Source: Bradyrhizobium diversitatis (GTDB taxonomy: Bacteria > Pseudomonadota > Alphaproteobacteria > Rhizobiales > Xanthobacteraceae). From it: 64,000 nt of DNA. The translations under genes and the position numbers were made by a program. The notes beneath the pieces were generated by a model. The model was not told the DNA's origin. It did not search any database and saw only the letters and a program-made list of their open reading frames with translations. Positions 38,128-46,260 of this stretch are shown here, piece after piece. Numbering within the stretch: position 1 is the first letter of the stretch; every line of letters starts with the position of its first letter. Location: positions 124,001 through 188,000 of the forward strand of contig NZ_JACEGD010000005.1 of the NCBI RefSeq assembly GCF_016031635.1. The letters run 5' to 3'.

Positions 38128-38160
38128 AACAAAAAAGCCCGGCGCGATGCCGGGCTGTTT
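38128..38160 (-). terminator. Rho-independent terminator of rpsT
   Basis: On the minus strand AGCCCGGC and GCCGGGCT arms enclose ATCGC-type loop bases, followed by TTTTTT. It lies 55 bases after the rpsT stop and would insulate the dnaA upstream region from rpsT transcription. Confidence 0.88.
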
Positions 38161-38214
38161 GACGCGCTGACCGGATCGACCGATCAGATGATGTCGCGAG
38201 ATTGCTTCGCGAGA

Positions 38215-38481
38215 CTACTTGGCGAGCTTGGCGATCTGCGCGGTGAGGCGCGAGACTTTGCGGCTGGCGTTGTTCTTGTGAATGATGTTGCGCTGGGCGG
38301 CGCGCATCAGAGCAGGCTCGGCAGACGCGAGTGCCTTCACGGCAGCGGCGCGATCGCCGGTCTTGATGGCTTCCTCGACGGTGCGCACGGCGCCGCGCAT
38401 CTGGGTGCGGCGCGACTTGTTGACGGCGGTGCGGCGGGCGATCTTGCGCGTCGCTTTCTTGGCGGAAGTGGTATTGGCCAT
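38215..38481 (-). CDS. rpsT: 30S ribosomal protein S20
   Basis: An 88-residue basic 16S-rRNA-binding protein. The sequence starts [20 protein letters not shown] and contains [19 protein letters not shown] and the [16 protein letters not shown] signature. The ATG at 38481 is the family start; an upstream extension of the frame is not coding. It is followed by a strong terminator and, after 1.2 kb, by dnaA, the arrangement conserved across Rhizobiales. Confidence 0.98.
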   Translation of the reverse strand: MANTTSAKKATRKIARRTAVNKSRRTQMRGAVRTVEEAIKTGDRAAAVKALASAEPALMRAAQRNIIHKNNASRKVSRLTAQIAKLAK

Positions 38482-38903
38482 GGTCTCAATGTCCTTTGCG
38501 GGTACCGGTCGCGTCTTGGTCGGGTAGCGCCGGCTTGCTTGACCGCGTAATCGACGCTCGGATTTAGGGTGTTCGGTTGCTGGGCCGTTCCTGGAACATG
38601 AGCGACGGCCTTGCGGCTGTCTCTGAGGCTCCAAAGAGTCTTCAAGCTCGAGAGTGGCTTCAAGCTCAAGGTGCCTGCAACTGCTCAAAGAACAGCGGCG
38701 GCAGGATTGCGCCCACCGCCAATTGGCGCCCTTATAGAGAGGGTCTTTGGCACCGTCAACGCTTTCGGGAGCTGGAAATCCGGCCTTTGACGGCCTGGAC
38801 GGAGCTGTAACGCCCTGAAGAGGTTGAATTTCTGCCGTCGTCCGGCTATTGGCTGGCAATGTTCCAGGAGGTCATCCGACCGGACGACCATCGTAGGTGA
38901 GGC

Positions 38904-39221
38904 ATGATCCGCGGCTTTTTCCGACTGATTGGGCTGTTGCTGCTCGCCGGCGGGTTCATCTTCATGGTCTATGACGGCGCCCGCTGGGTGGCCGACCAGA
39001 CCCTCAGGTTCACCCGGTTCGGCCAGTTCTGGAACGACATCAATCAGGCCAGCCAGGCGGCGTTTCGCACCTGGGTCGAGGCCAAGGCGCCCTGGCTCTG
39101 GACTTCGGTGATCCGCCTCGTGCTGGATCAGCCGGTCTTCGCCGTGCTCGGCATTCTGGGCATTCTCCTGATGATCCTGTTCCGCCCGCGCAAGCCGTTG
39201 ATCGGCTATTCCCGGGATTGA
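38904..39221 (+). CDS. Small two-helix membrane protein
   Basis: A 105-residue protein with hydrophobic segments at residues 5-24 (FFRLIGLLLLAGGFIFMVYD) and 75-95 (VFAVLGILGILLMILF), and a soluble stretch between that contains FTRFGQFWNDINQASQAAF. The ATG at 38904 is preceded by GTGAGG. The sequence is well preserved in coding character and probably conserved in the genus, but no function is known to me. It stands alone between rpsT (divergent) and an export lipoprotein gene. Confidence 0.75.
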   Translation: MIRGFFRLIGLLLLAGGFIFMVYDGARWVADQTLRFTRFGQFWNDINQASQAAFRTWVEAKAPWLWTSVIRLVLDQPVFAVLGILGILLMILFRPRKPLIGYSRD

Positions 39222-39309
39222 GCCGCGCACGGGCCGCGTAACAGAGCTGGCTCCCGCAGCGTGTCGATTGACGTCGGCGTGAGCATGTAAGCCAGCTCCG
39301 GATTCGCTA

Positions 39310-39405
39310 CACCTCCCCCGCTTGCGGGAGAGGGCTCTTTCCTCTGGGGGATGGTCCCTTTGTGGAGACACCTCTCCTCAACCCTCTTCTGCAAGCGGGC
39401 GAGGG
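39310..39405. repeat. Palindromic repeat, family G copy
   Basis: ACCTCCCCCGCTTGCGGGAG and CCTCTTCTGCAAGCGGGCGAG bracket a variable middle. It is a more diverged relative of 16566-16708 and lies before the export lipoprotein gene. Confidence 0.6.
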
Positions 39406-39507
39406 GGCGCACCGCGCTCGTAGTGCCTGGCGCCGTTCACCAGAGCCCCCGTTCAACGCTTTATTAACCATAAGCGGTGCATCACTGGAGCTGTCTCGTT
39501 TCGAGGG

Positions 39508-40257
39508 ATGGGTCCGGTGCCGGTTGCACGCGCGTTTCGATGGTCGAACTTGGCGTCCTTGGCAGCGTCCGCCGCGCTCGTCCTTGGCGGCTGCATGCAG
39601 ACGACCGGTCCCGTTGCGGTGATGCAACCTCGTCCCGATCTCGACTCCATGGCCTATGGCCAGCCTTACGCCGCGCCGCAGCCGGTCGTGGTTGCCAACA
39701 ACGGCGGCGGCGCCATCGCGGCGCTCAGCAACTCCTTTGCCGCTTCGCCTGCTCCCATGCCGATCGGCTACGCCGCGCCGATGACGGTGCGCAATGGCAC
39801 CTCCTACCATCTCGACGCCGGCGACAAGCTTCGCGTCGTGGTCTACGGCCAGGAAGGCCTCACCAACAGCTATGCGATCGACGCCGGCGGCTCCATCACC
39901 ATGCCGCTGATCGGCGCCGTGCCGGCGCGCGGCCGCACCACGGCAGGTCTGGCCGGCGAGATCGCCGCGCGCCTGCGCAACGGCTACATCCGCGAGCCGT
40001 CCGTGGCGGTCGAGATCGAGGCCTATCGTCCGTTCTTCATTCTCGGCGAGGTCCTCGCGCCCGGCCAATATCCTTACGTGCCGAACATGACGGTCGAGAG
40101 CGCCGTCGCCATCGCCGGCGGTTTCTCGCCGCGCGCCAAGCGCGACCTGGTCACCATCACGCATACCGAGAACGGCGGCGCCATGCGCGCCGTCGTGCCG
40201 CTCGGCACCCCCCTCAGCCCGGGCGATACCGTGTTCGTCGGCGAGCGCTGGTTCTAG
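39508..40257 (+). CDS. Polysaccharide biosynthesis/export lipoprotein (Wza-like)
   Basis: A 249-residue outer-membrane lipoprotein candidate. The lipobox is LVLGGC with Cys29 as the lipidated residue. The mature part holds a Poly_export domain (YHLDAGDKLRVVVYGQEGL, ITMPLIGAVPARGRTTAGLA) and a SLBB-type repeat (FFILGEVLAPGQYPYVPNMT, GFSPRAKRDLVTIT). It lacks the C-terminal amphipathic helix of full-length Wza, as do GumB/ExoF-type short exporters. No glycosyltransferase or Wzc neighbour is present, so the exported polymer cannot be named. Confidence 0.9.
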   Translation: MGPVPVARAFRWSNLASLAASAALVLGGCMQTTGPVAVMQPRPDLDSMAYGQPYAAPQPVVVANNGGGAIAALSNSFAASPAPMPIGYAAPMTVRNGTSYHLDAGDKLRVVVYGQEGLTNSYAIDAGGSITMPLIGAVPARGRTTAGLAGEIAARLRNGYIREPSVAVEIEAYRPFFILGEVLAPGQYPYVPNMTVESAVAIAGGFSPRAKRDLVTITHTENGGAMRAVVPLGTPLSPGDTVFVGERWF

Positions 40258-40280
40258 GTTTCAGCCCGAACCTTTCCTTC

Positions 40281-40388
40281 GTCATTCCGGGGCGCGCGTA
40301 GCGCGAGCCCGGAATCCATTCCTCGACCGGCTCTGACGCCCGATGGATTCCGGGCCTGCACCGCTTCGCGGCGCATCCCGGAATGACG
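40281..40388. repeat. Palindromic repeat, family C
   Basis: Outer arms GTCATTCCGGGGCGCGCG and CGCATCCCGGAATGAC; inner arms GCCCGGAATCCATT and GATGGATTCCGGGC. It sits between the convergent export-lipoprotein and dienelactone hydrolase genes. One copy in the window. Confidence 0.8.
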
Positions 40389-40407
40389 GTGGAGAGAGTC
40401 GCGCGCC

Positions 40408-41079
40408 CTATTTCAAATGCTTCGCGAAAAAATCCACGCTGCGCGGCCAGGCGATGTCGGCGCTGGCCTTGTCGTAGCTGGCGCGCTCGTCGCAATGGAA
40501 GCCGTGCTGGGCGCCCGGATAGATGAAGACCTCGACGTCGGGCCGTTTCGACTTGATGGTCTCGACGTCGGTGAGCGGGATGCCGGCATCTTTCTCGCCG
40601 AAATGCAGCTGCGTCGGCACCTTCGGCGTCTCGTCGGCAAAGCGCACGACCGCGCCGCCGTAATAGCCCACCGCGGCCTTCAGCCCCGACAGCCGCGTCG
40701 CCGCGACGAAGGCGACGCTGCCGCCGAGACAGAAGCCGATGATGCCGACGGGGCCGACGCTCTTCGCGGCATCGATCGCGGCTTGCGTGTCGCGCAGCAT
40801 CGCGGCCCAATCCGGATTGGCGACGAACTTGCGCGCCTCCGCGATCTCGTCGGGTGAATAGCCCGACTGGAAGTTCGGCGACGTCCGGTCGAAGATCGAC
40901 GGCGCGATCGCGACATAGCCCTCTTTGGCGAGGCGATCGCAGACCGAGCGGATGTGGTGATTGACCCCGAAGATCTCCTGGATCACCACGACCGCACCCT
41001 TCGGAGTGCCGGAGGGGTCAGCGCGATAGGCGCCGAGCTGGAAATTGTCGGAGGCCGTCAGTTTGATGTCCTGTCCCAC
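40408..41079 (-). CDS. Dienelactone hydrolase family protein
   Basis: A 223-residue alpha/beta hydrolase. The Cys nucleophile is in IIGFCLGGSVAF, Glu in VVIQEIFGVNHHI, Asp in FGEKDAGIPLTD and His in YPGAQHGFHCDERASYD, the Cys-Asp-His triad and Glu partner of carboxymethylenebutenolidase. Length fits the family. It has no signal peptide. Dienelactone hydrolases serve chlorocatechol degradation, but lone copies are common and the natural substrate is not given by context. Confidence 0.92.
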   Translation of the reverse strand: MGQDIKLTASDNFQLGAYRADPSGTPKGAVVVIQEIFGVNHHIRSVCDRLAKEGYVAIAPSIFDRTSPNFQSGYSPDEIAEARKFVANPDWAAMLRDTQAAIDAAKSVGPVGIIGFCLGGSVAFVAATRLSGLKAAVGYYGGAVVRFADETPKVPTQLHFGEKDAGIPLTDVETIKSKRPDVEVFIYPGAQHGFHCDERASYDKASADIAWPRSVDFFAKHLK

Positions 41080-41129
41080 GCGGGTTGTCCTTCTTGATTG
41101 GTCTTCGATCCGTAATTTCGGCTCTCACC

Positions 41130-41243
41130 CCTCATCCTGAGGAGCGCGCTCTTCGCGCGCGTCTCGAAGGATAGAGGCCCTCGACGCCTCAGCGGGACCT
41201 TCATCCTTCGAGACGCTTGCTGCGCAAGCTCCTCAGGATGAGG
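41130..41243. repeat. Palindromic repeat, family D
   Basis: Outer arms CCTCATCCTGAGGAGCGCGC and GCTCCTCAGGATGAGG; inner arms GTCTCGAAGGAT and ATCCTTCGAGACGC. It lies between two co-directional minus-strand genes. One copy in the window; this family is very frequent in Bradyrhizobium genomes from memory. Confidence 0.8.
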
Positions 41244-41251
41244 AGCAATAC

Positions 41252-41587
41252 TCACTCCCACATCCAGTTCTCGCCGTAGTCCTCCTTCCATCCTGCCAGC
41301 CGTCCGTGACGGAATTGCAGGAACAGGCGGTGACGGTAGGGGATCAGGCCGCTGCCGCCGATGTTGCGCAGCGCGAGATAGACCTCGTTGCCGGGACGCC
41401 CTCGGACATATTGCAGCGGCTGGCCGAGGGCGCGCGCGGTCTGCTCCGCATCCATGCCGAAGGCGAGCGGCGTGTTGTTCGACAAGGTCGCGACGAAGGG
41501 CTGGCGCGGCGGCACGGTGCCGAACGGTTCCGCCTGCGCAGATATCGACAGCAACATCGCTCCCGCAGCCAGCATCATCAGCTTCAT
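41252..41587 (-). CDS. Small exported protein of unknown function
   Basis: A 111-residue protein with a clear signal peptide (MKLMMLAAGAMLLSISAQAE, cleavage after AQA). The mature part contains DAEQTARALGQPLQYVRGRP and NEVYLALRN, then LFLQFRHGRLAGWKEDYGEN, a pattern resembling small SmpA/BamE-like modules in which a substrate-like turn precedes a beta strand. That resemblance is weak. It ends three bases from the next gene's region and is likely co-transcribed with the alpha/beta hydrolase upstream. Confidence 0.7.
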   Translation of the reverse strand: MKLMMLAAGAMLLSISAQAEPFGTVPPRQPFVATLSNNTPLAFGMDAEQTARALGQPLQYVRGRPGNEVYLALRNIGGSGLIPYRHRLFLQFRHGRLAGWKEDYGENWMWE

Positions 41588-41590
41588 CGC

Positions 41591-42376
41591 CTACGTCCTT
41601 GCTTGATCGACCTGTGCCGGCAAGTTCTTCAGGAAAGGCGCGACCGCGTCAACAAAGGCCTTGGGCTGATCGATGTTGACGGCGTGTCCGGCCGCGGGGA
41701 TCACGACCTTTTGTGCGCCGGGGATCTTTGCTGCCATGTAGTCGGACGCGGCGAGGAACGGCGTGTCGTCGGCGCCGACCACGATCAGGCTGGGCACCTT
41801 GATCTCGGGCAATAACTCCATCACGCGCGCATCGCGCTGGGTCAGCATGCCGCGCGCGGCAAACGCCAGCCCGCTGGCGTTGCGATGGCTGGCGGTGGCG
41901 CGCTCGCGCGTCGCCGATTTCAGCATCTCGAGGCCTTCGCGGTCGAGCCTGTCAGCGGTGGCAAGCGCCCGCGCGTTCCAGGCTTCGCGCGCGTCGTCCT
42001 TTTTGAACCCGGGACCGGTGTCGATGATCAACAGCGCGCGGACCCGCTCCGGGTGGGTGCGATAGAACGCGAGCGACATGTAGCCGCCGAGCGAGAGACC
42101 GCCGATGATGGCGCGCTTCGCTCCGACCGCATCGAGGATCGCCGCCATGTCGCCGACAGTCAGCGCTTCGCTGTACGCGCTCGGATCATCGGGATAATCG
42201 GACTGGCCGTGGCCGCGCATGTCCCACAAGATCAGCTTGTGATCCTTCGCGAGCGCATCGACCTGCCCATGCCACATCGCCGAGGTCGAGGAATAGCCGT
42301 GCGTCAGCAGCAACGGCGGCCCCTCGCCGTGAACCTCGTAGTAGATCCCGACGCCGTCCCGATTGATCTTGGGCAT
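41591..42376 (-). CDS. Alpha/beta-fold hydrolase
   Basis: A 261-residue hydrolase. The nucleophile elbow is GLSLGGYMSL (Ser in G-x-S-x-G), the oxyanion region is LLTHGYSSTSAMW, the acid is in VVGADDTPFLAA and the His in PAAGHAVNIDQPKAF. The pattern resembles 3-oxoadipate enol-lactonase and related esterases. No signal peptide. The start at 42376 gives MPKINRDGVGIYYEVHGEGP, the standard beginning. The stop lies three bases before the small exported protein's start, suggesting one operon. Confidence 0.9.
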   Translation of the reverse strand: MPKINRDGVGIYYEVHGEGPPLLLTHGYSSTSAMWHGQVDALAKDHKLILWDMRGHGQSDYPDDPSAYSEALTVGDMAAILDAVGAKRAIIGGLSLGGYMSLAFYRTHPERVRALLIIDTGPGFKKDDAREAWNARALATADRLDREGLEMLKSATRERATASHRNASGLAFAARGMLTQRDARVMELLPEIKVPSLIVVGADDTPFLAASDYMAAKIPGAQKVVIPAAGHAVNIDQPKAFVDAVAPFLKNLPAQVDQART

Positions 42377-42705
42377 TGGTTTCCCACCCCTCTTGTTTCG
42401 CGTTCATTCTAGCCGGGATGATTTCGATCGCGCGACACGCCCTTGCGCATGAGCTCGTTGTTGTCTCGATAGCCTTCCTCCGGCGCTCGAAAAAGCCCAG
42501 CATTTACAATGGCCGTCCTACTGTGCATGGGGTTGTTTTCTGCGCATGGGGTTGTTTTCGCCACTTTGCTGTTCCGGCCCTGGAACCGAAATCCCTAAAA
42601 TTGCGCGCGACTCTTAAGGGTTCCATTGAGCACGCCTCTTAAGGGCCGGAGAACCTGATCCGGCCTAGGCTGACGCCAAATTCCGTCCCGTGCCTTGGGG
42701 AAGTC
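42377..42705. other. Divergent intergenic region with short direct repeats
   Basis: Between the leftward hydrolase and rightward HD-GYP gene. It contains a tandem duplication of 19 bases (42522-42540 and 42541-42559, one mismatch; core GCATGGGGTTGTTTTC) and two exact copies of CTCTTAAGGG at 42611 and 42636. These lie on the HD-GYP side and may be regulator-binding sites. No gene was seen. Confidence 0.5.
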
Positions 42706-43800
42706 ATGAACGCCTCAGCGAAATCCGCCGCCAAACGTCGGCTTCTGCTCGCCTCCGATCGCAGCGACGAGAGCAGCGAGCTCGCCAGCATTCTGAAAGT
42801 GGTCGGCGACGTCTCGACAGTGACGACAGAGGCCATCCCCGCCCAGCCCGCGCGCGATCTCTCCGGCCTCGTGGTCGACATCAACCTGCGCTCGCCCGAG
42901 AGCGTGCAGCGGGTCCGCAACAAGCTGCGCGGCGATGCCTACCGCTCGATGCCGCGGCTGTTCGTGCTCGCGGACGCTCTGCATCACGGCACTATGCAGG
43001 CCTGGGCGTTGGGAGCCACCGACACCATCTCGCGGCCGCTTCAGCCCGAGGCCATCCTGCAGCGCATCCGCGCCGCCTTCCCGGACACTGCCGCCTATGA
43101 CGCGACCGATCGCGGCAAGACGCTCAACCGCGGCGTCGAGGCGGCGCACGTGGTGCTGGTCAGGATGTTCGAGAAGATGCCGCTCGGCGTCCCCCTGACC
43201 TTCGACGACGTCATTGCGGCCGAGAGCAAGATTTTGAAGGCGATCAAGCATTCCTCGCTGCGCGAATGGCTGACCACGGTCGGCTGCCACCATGTCGGCA
43301 GCTATCGCCATTGCCTGTTCGTCACCGGCTTCGCCGTCGCCTTCGCCCAGCATCTCGGCATGCGCGAGGACGACCAGCGTCGCCTCACCCGCGCCGCGCT
43401 GCTGCACGACGTCGGCAAGGCCTTCGTTCCCGCCGCGCTGCTCGACAAGCCCGGCAAGCTCACCGACGAGGAGATGGAAGAGGTGCGCCAGCATCCGCGT
43501 CGCGGCTATGAAGCGCTCGCTGCACAAGGCGGCTTCCCGCCGGAGATGCTGGACGTGGTGCTGCATCACCACGAATTCCTCGACGGCTCCGGCTATCCGA
43601 ACGGTCTGTCGTCGAACCAGATCAGCGACATCGTGCGGCTGACGACGATCGTCGACATCTACGCCGCCCTGGTGGAGAAGCGCGCCTACCGCATGCCCTT
43701 CACCCACTCCCGCGCGTTCACGATGATGGAAGGCATGGGCGGCAAGCTCGACCAGCAGCTGCTGCAGGCATTCAGGCCGGTGGCGCTGGGATCGTTCTAG
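42706..43800 (+). CDS. HD-GYP domain c-di-GMP phosphodiesterase candidate with degenerate receiver
   Basis: A 364-residue cytoplasmic protein. Residues 10-125 look like a receiver domain (RRLLLASDRSDESSELASIL, VVDINL, LFVLADA, ATDTISRPLQPEAILQRI), but the switch Lys is Arg (RPL) and the acidic pocket is incomplete, so phosphorylation is doubtful. Residues 190-364 form an HD-GYP domain: HD in AALLHDVGKAFVPAALLDKP, then HHHEFLDGSGYPNGL and LTTIVDIYAALVEKRAYR. All HD-GYP ligand positions I can check are present, so activity is plausible. The start is preceded by GGGGAAG. Confidence 0.88.
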   Translation: MNASAKSAAKRRLLLASDRSDESSELASILKVVGDVSTVTTEAIPAQPARDLSGLVVDINLRSPESVQRVRNKLRGDAYRSMPRLFVLADALHHGTMQAWALGATDTISRPLQPEAILQRIRAAFPDTAAYDATDRGKTLNRGVEAAHVVLVRMFEKMPLGVPLTFDDVIAAESKILKAIKHSSLREWLTTVGCHHVGSYRHCLFVTGFAVAFAQHLGMREDDQRRLTRAALLHDVGKAFVPAALLDKPGKLTDEEMEEVRQHPRRGYEALAAQGGFPPEMLDVVLHHHEFLDGSGYPNGLSSNQISDIVRLTTIVDIYAALVEKRAYRMPFTHSRAFTMMEGMGGKLDQQLLQAFRPVALGSF

Positions 43801-43810
43801 TCGAAATGCC

Positions 43811-43926
43811 GTAGGGTGGGTTAGCCTCGCGGCTGCGCGAAGCGCAGGCGCCAGGCGTAACCCACCATGCTTCCGCGTTTGTCGAACGAAGTTGGTGGGT
43901 TACGCCTTCGGCTAACCCACCCTACG
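43811..43926. repeat. Palindromic repeat, family E
   Basis: Perfect outer arms GTAGGGTGGGTTAGC and GCTAACCCACCCTAC plus inner arms GGCGTAACCCACC and GGTGGGTTACGCC. It lies between the convergent HD-GYP and CoA-ligase genes. One copy in the window. Confidence 0.85.
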
Positions 43927-43930
43927 AATT

Positions 43931-45511
43931 TCACCCCACCATCTTCCTGAGCTCCGCCTTCGCCACCTTCTCCAGCGTCGAGCGCGGCATGTCGTCGACG
44001 AGCCTGATCTCGCGCGGCACCTTGAAGTCGGCGAGGCCCTTGCGGCAGGCGGCCATCACCCTGTCATGCAGGTCGGGCGCAGCGCCCGCGACGCCGCCCT
44101 GCGGGATGATGAAGACGACCGGCACCTCGTCCAGCATCGGATGCGTCTTCGCCACCACCGCCGCCTCGCGCACGCCCGGGACCACCGCGATCACCTGCTC
44201 GATCTCAGAGGCCGCCACGTTCTCGCCGCCGACCTTCAGCATGTCCTTGGCGCGATCGCCGAACTTGATGTAGCCGTTCGGAAGCCGCTCGACGCGGTCG
44301 CCGGTGAGAAAGAAGCCGTGCTCGTCAAAACTCTCGCGCGTCGCCCTCTCGTTGTGCAGATATTCGGCGAACAACGACAGGCCGGGAATGCCCTTGATCG
44401 CGAGATTGCCGGTGCCGCCGACTTCCGTCGGCCGGCCGTCGTCGTCGGTGATGCGAATCTGGTATTCCGGCGCGGCGCGGCCGATCGACATCGGGATGTT
44501 GGGCTGATCGACCTCGCCGACGATGCCGTGGGTGATGGTCTCGGTCATGCCCCACCAGCCGATGACCTTGACCCCGAACGCGGCAAACGCCGGCGGCTCG
44601 TTGATCGCCGTGCCCCACAGGCGGAATTTGTGGTCCTTCGGGATCTCCTGCTCCAGCAGGGCCTTCATGCAGAACGGAATGGTCGAGGTCCAGGTCGCGC
44701 CGTGCGCGCGCGCGACGCTCCAGAACCGGCTGGCGGAGAAGCGCGGCTGGATCACGCAGGTGCCGCCGACCCACAGCGTCGCCAGCATGGAGTAGGCCAG
44801 CGCATTGGTGTGGAATAGCGGCAGGTAGGTCTGGTGCACGTCGCTCGCATGCAGATCCTCGTGCGCGGCGTTGATCTTGGCGCCCCACAGCGCATTGGCA
44901 TGGGTCCACAGCACCGCTTTCGGCCGCGACGTGGTGCCGGAGGTGTACTGCACGCTGCAAGGCGCCAGCGGATCGGTCGCGCGCTGCGGGCGGTCGGCGC
45001 TGTCGGCGAACAGCGCCTCGAAACGGTCGCCGCACGAGACGGCCTGCGCGGGCGCCGTGCCGGAATCATGCGACGTCATGGCCATCCAGCGAATGTTGCG
45101 GCAGTTCTGCGCGACCACTTCCGCATAGGCCGGCTGCGTGATTGCGGCGACTGCGCCGCAATGATCGGCGAAATATTCGATCTCGGCCGGCGCCGAGCGG
45201 GTGTTGGTGGTGACCGCGATGGCGCCAAGCTCGACACAGGCAAACCAGGCCAGCATCGCCTCGATGCAATTGTCGAGGTGAATGAGCACATATTCGCCGG
45301 GCTTGACGCCACGCTTGGCCAGCCCCGCCGCGAGCGCACCGACGCGCTCGTGAAATTCGCCATAGCTCCAGTGCCGTGCCGGCTCCTCGAACGGCGCCCA
45401 GATCAGGAACGGATGGGAGCTGCGCAGCTCGGCGCGCATCCTCAAGAGCCAGGGCACGTCGAGCCCGTCGAAGGGGCTCACGATTCCGGCGGCGGTCTTC
45501 TGGATAGCCAT
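43931..45511 (-). CDS. ATP-dependent acyl-CoA synthetase (AMP-binding)
   Basis: A 526-residue ANL ligase, different in subtype from the one at 2795-4489. Motifs are QYTSGTTSRPKAVLWTHANA (P-loop), the A5-like GWWGMTETITHGIVG, FFLTGDRVERLPNGYIKFGD, RAKDMLKVGGENVAASEIEQ (hinge) and the C-terminal PRSTLEKVAKAELR with catalytic Lys. It resembles carnitine/crotonobetaine-type and other short-acid CoA ligases, but substrate is uncertain. The ATG at 45511 follows GGAGG at 4 bases; upstream open frame is repeat DNA. Confidence 0.88.
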   Translation of the reverse strand: MAIQKTAAGIVSPFDGLDVPWLLRMRAELRSSHPFLIWAPFEEPARHWSYGEFHERVGALAAGLAKRGVKPGEYVLIHLDNCIEAMLAWFACVELGAIAVTTNTRSAPAEIEYFADHCGAVAAITQPAYAEVVAQNCRNIRWMAMTSHDSGTAPAQAVSCGDRFEALFADSADRPQRATDPLAPCSVQYTSGTTSRPKAVLWTHANALWGAKINAAHEDLHASDVHQTYLPLFHTNALAYSMLATLWVGGTCVIQPRFSASRFWSVARAHGATWTSTIPFCMKALLEQEIPKDHKFRLWGTAINEPPAFAAFGVKVIGWWGMTETITHGIVGEVDQPNIPMSIGRAAPEYQIRITDDDGRPTEVGGTGNLAIKGIPGLSLFAEYLHNERATRESFDEHGFFLTGDRVERLPNGYIKFGDRAKDMLKVGGENVAASEIEQVIAVVPGVREAAVVAKTHPMLDEVPVVFIIPQGGVAGAAPDLHDRVMAACRKGLADFKVPREIRLVDDMPRSTLEKVAKAELRKMVG

Positions 45512-45624
45512 GTGTCCTCCCGTGCAGCCTGCATCTTGCTGGCGGCTGCTTTTGATGATTGCGTCTTCCTGCCATCGGATGACGCGGGAAGCAAATCGCA
45601 GGGCATGGCGCGCGCTCCTTCCTC

Positions 45625-45712
45625 CGTCATTGCGAGGAGCCCTTGCGACGAAGCAATCCAGGGTCCCTCCGCGGAAGAAGTCTGGATTGCTTCGCTTCGC
45701 TCGCAATGACGG
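45625..45712. repeat. Palindromic repeat, family F
   Basis: Outer arms CGTCATTGCGAGGAGC and GCTCGCAATGACGG; inner arms GCGACGAAGCAATCCAG and CTGGATTGCTTCGC. This element is widespread in alphaproteobacteria. It lies between the co-directional VOC and CoA-ligase genes. Confidence 0.8.
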
Positions 45713-45730
45713 GCGGGGCTGGCGGCGGCC

Positions 45731-46141
45731 TCAATCCTCGTACGACGAAATCTCGATCAAGCTGCCATCCGGGTCCCTGCAATAGACCGAGCGCAGCGTG
45801 CCGCGCGCGCCTTGCCTCGGGCCTGGGCCTGCTTCGATCGCGACGCCATGTGCGTGCAAATGCGCCACCACCTCGTCCGGTGTGGCCGAGGTGAGAAAGC
45901 ACAGATCCTCGCTGCCGGCGGTCGGGTGGCCGGCGGTGAACCACTCCACTTTATCTGCATCGCGTTGCCGGACGTTGATCTTCTGGTTACCGAATTCAAG
46001 CAAAGTGCGGGGCGGCTTGCCGCCGCCAGGATCGAACAGCTTGACTTCCATGCCGAGAATCTTGCGATACCACTCCGCGGTCATCGCGACATCGCTGACA
46101 TTGATCACGAGATGATCCAGGGCGTGAACCTTGATCGGCAT
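45731..46141 (-). CDS. VOC-superfamily (glyoxalase-like) protein
   Basis: A 136-residue protein with two beta-alpha-beta-beta-beta units: VHALDHLVINVSDVAMTAEW and YRKILGMEVKLF first, then EDLCFLTSATPDEVVAHLHA and the ending SVYCRDPDGSLIEISSYED. Metal ligands are likely His (LDHLVI) and Glu (LIEISSY). It is close to lactoylglutathione-lyase-like/bleomycin-resistance members, with no defined substrate. It is the gene upstream of the CoA ligase on this strand and is divergent from the Bug-type binding protein. Confidence 0.88.
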   Translation of the reverse strand: MPIKVHALDHLVINVSDVAMTAEWYRKILGMEVKLFDPGGGKPPRTLLEFGNQKINVRQRDADKVEWFTAGHPTAGSEDLCFLTSATPDEVVAHLHAHGVAIEAGPGPRQGARGTLRSVYCRDPDGSLIEISSYED

Positions 46142-46260
46142 GTCTCATCCTTTCGTCGTGATGCGCGCTGCGCACTTTCCGCCTGTAGCAAGCTTTGTTA
46201 CAACCGACGCGACCTTCAAGCTATCCGACTTTCAAGAACAACACTGGGAGAACCCTTGAG

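Noticed and set aside
41130-41243. Possible CRISPR-like repeat
   Set aside because: Only two inverted arms, no regularly spaced direct repeats, and no cas genes; it is a palindromic intergenic element.
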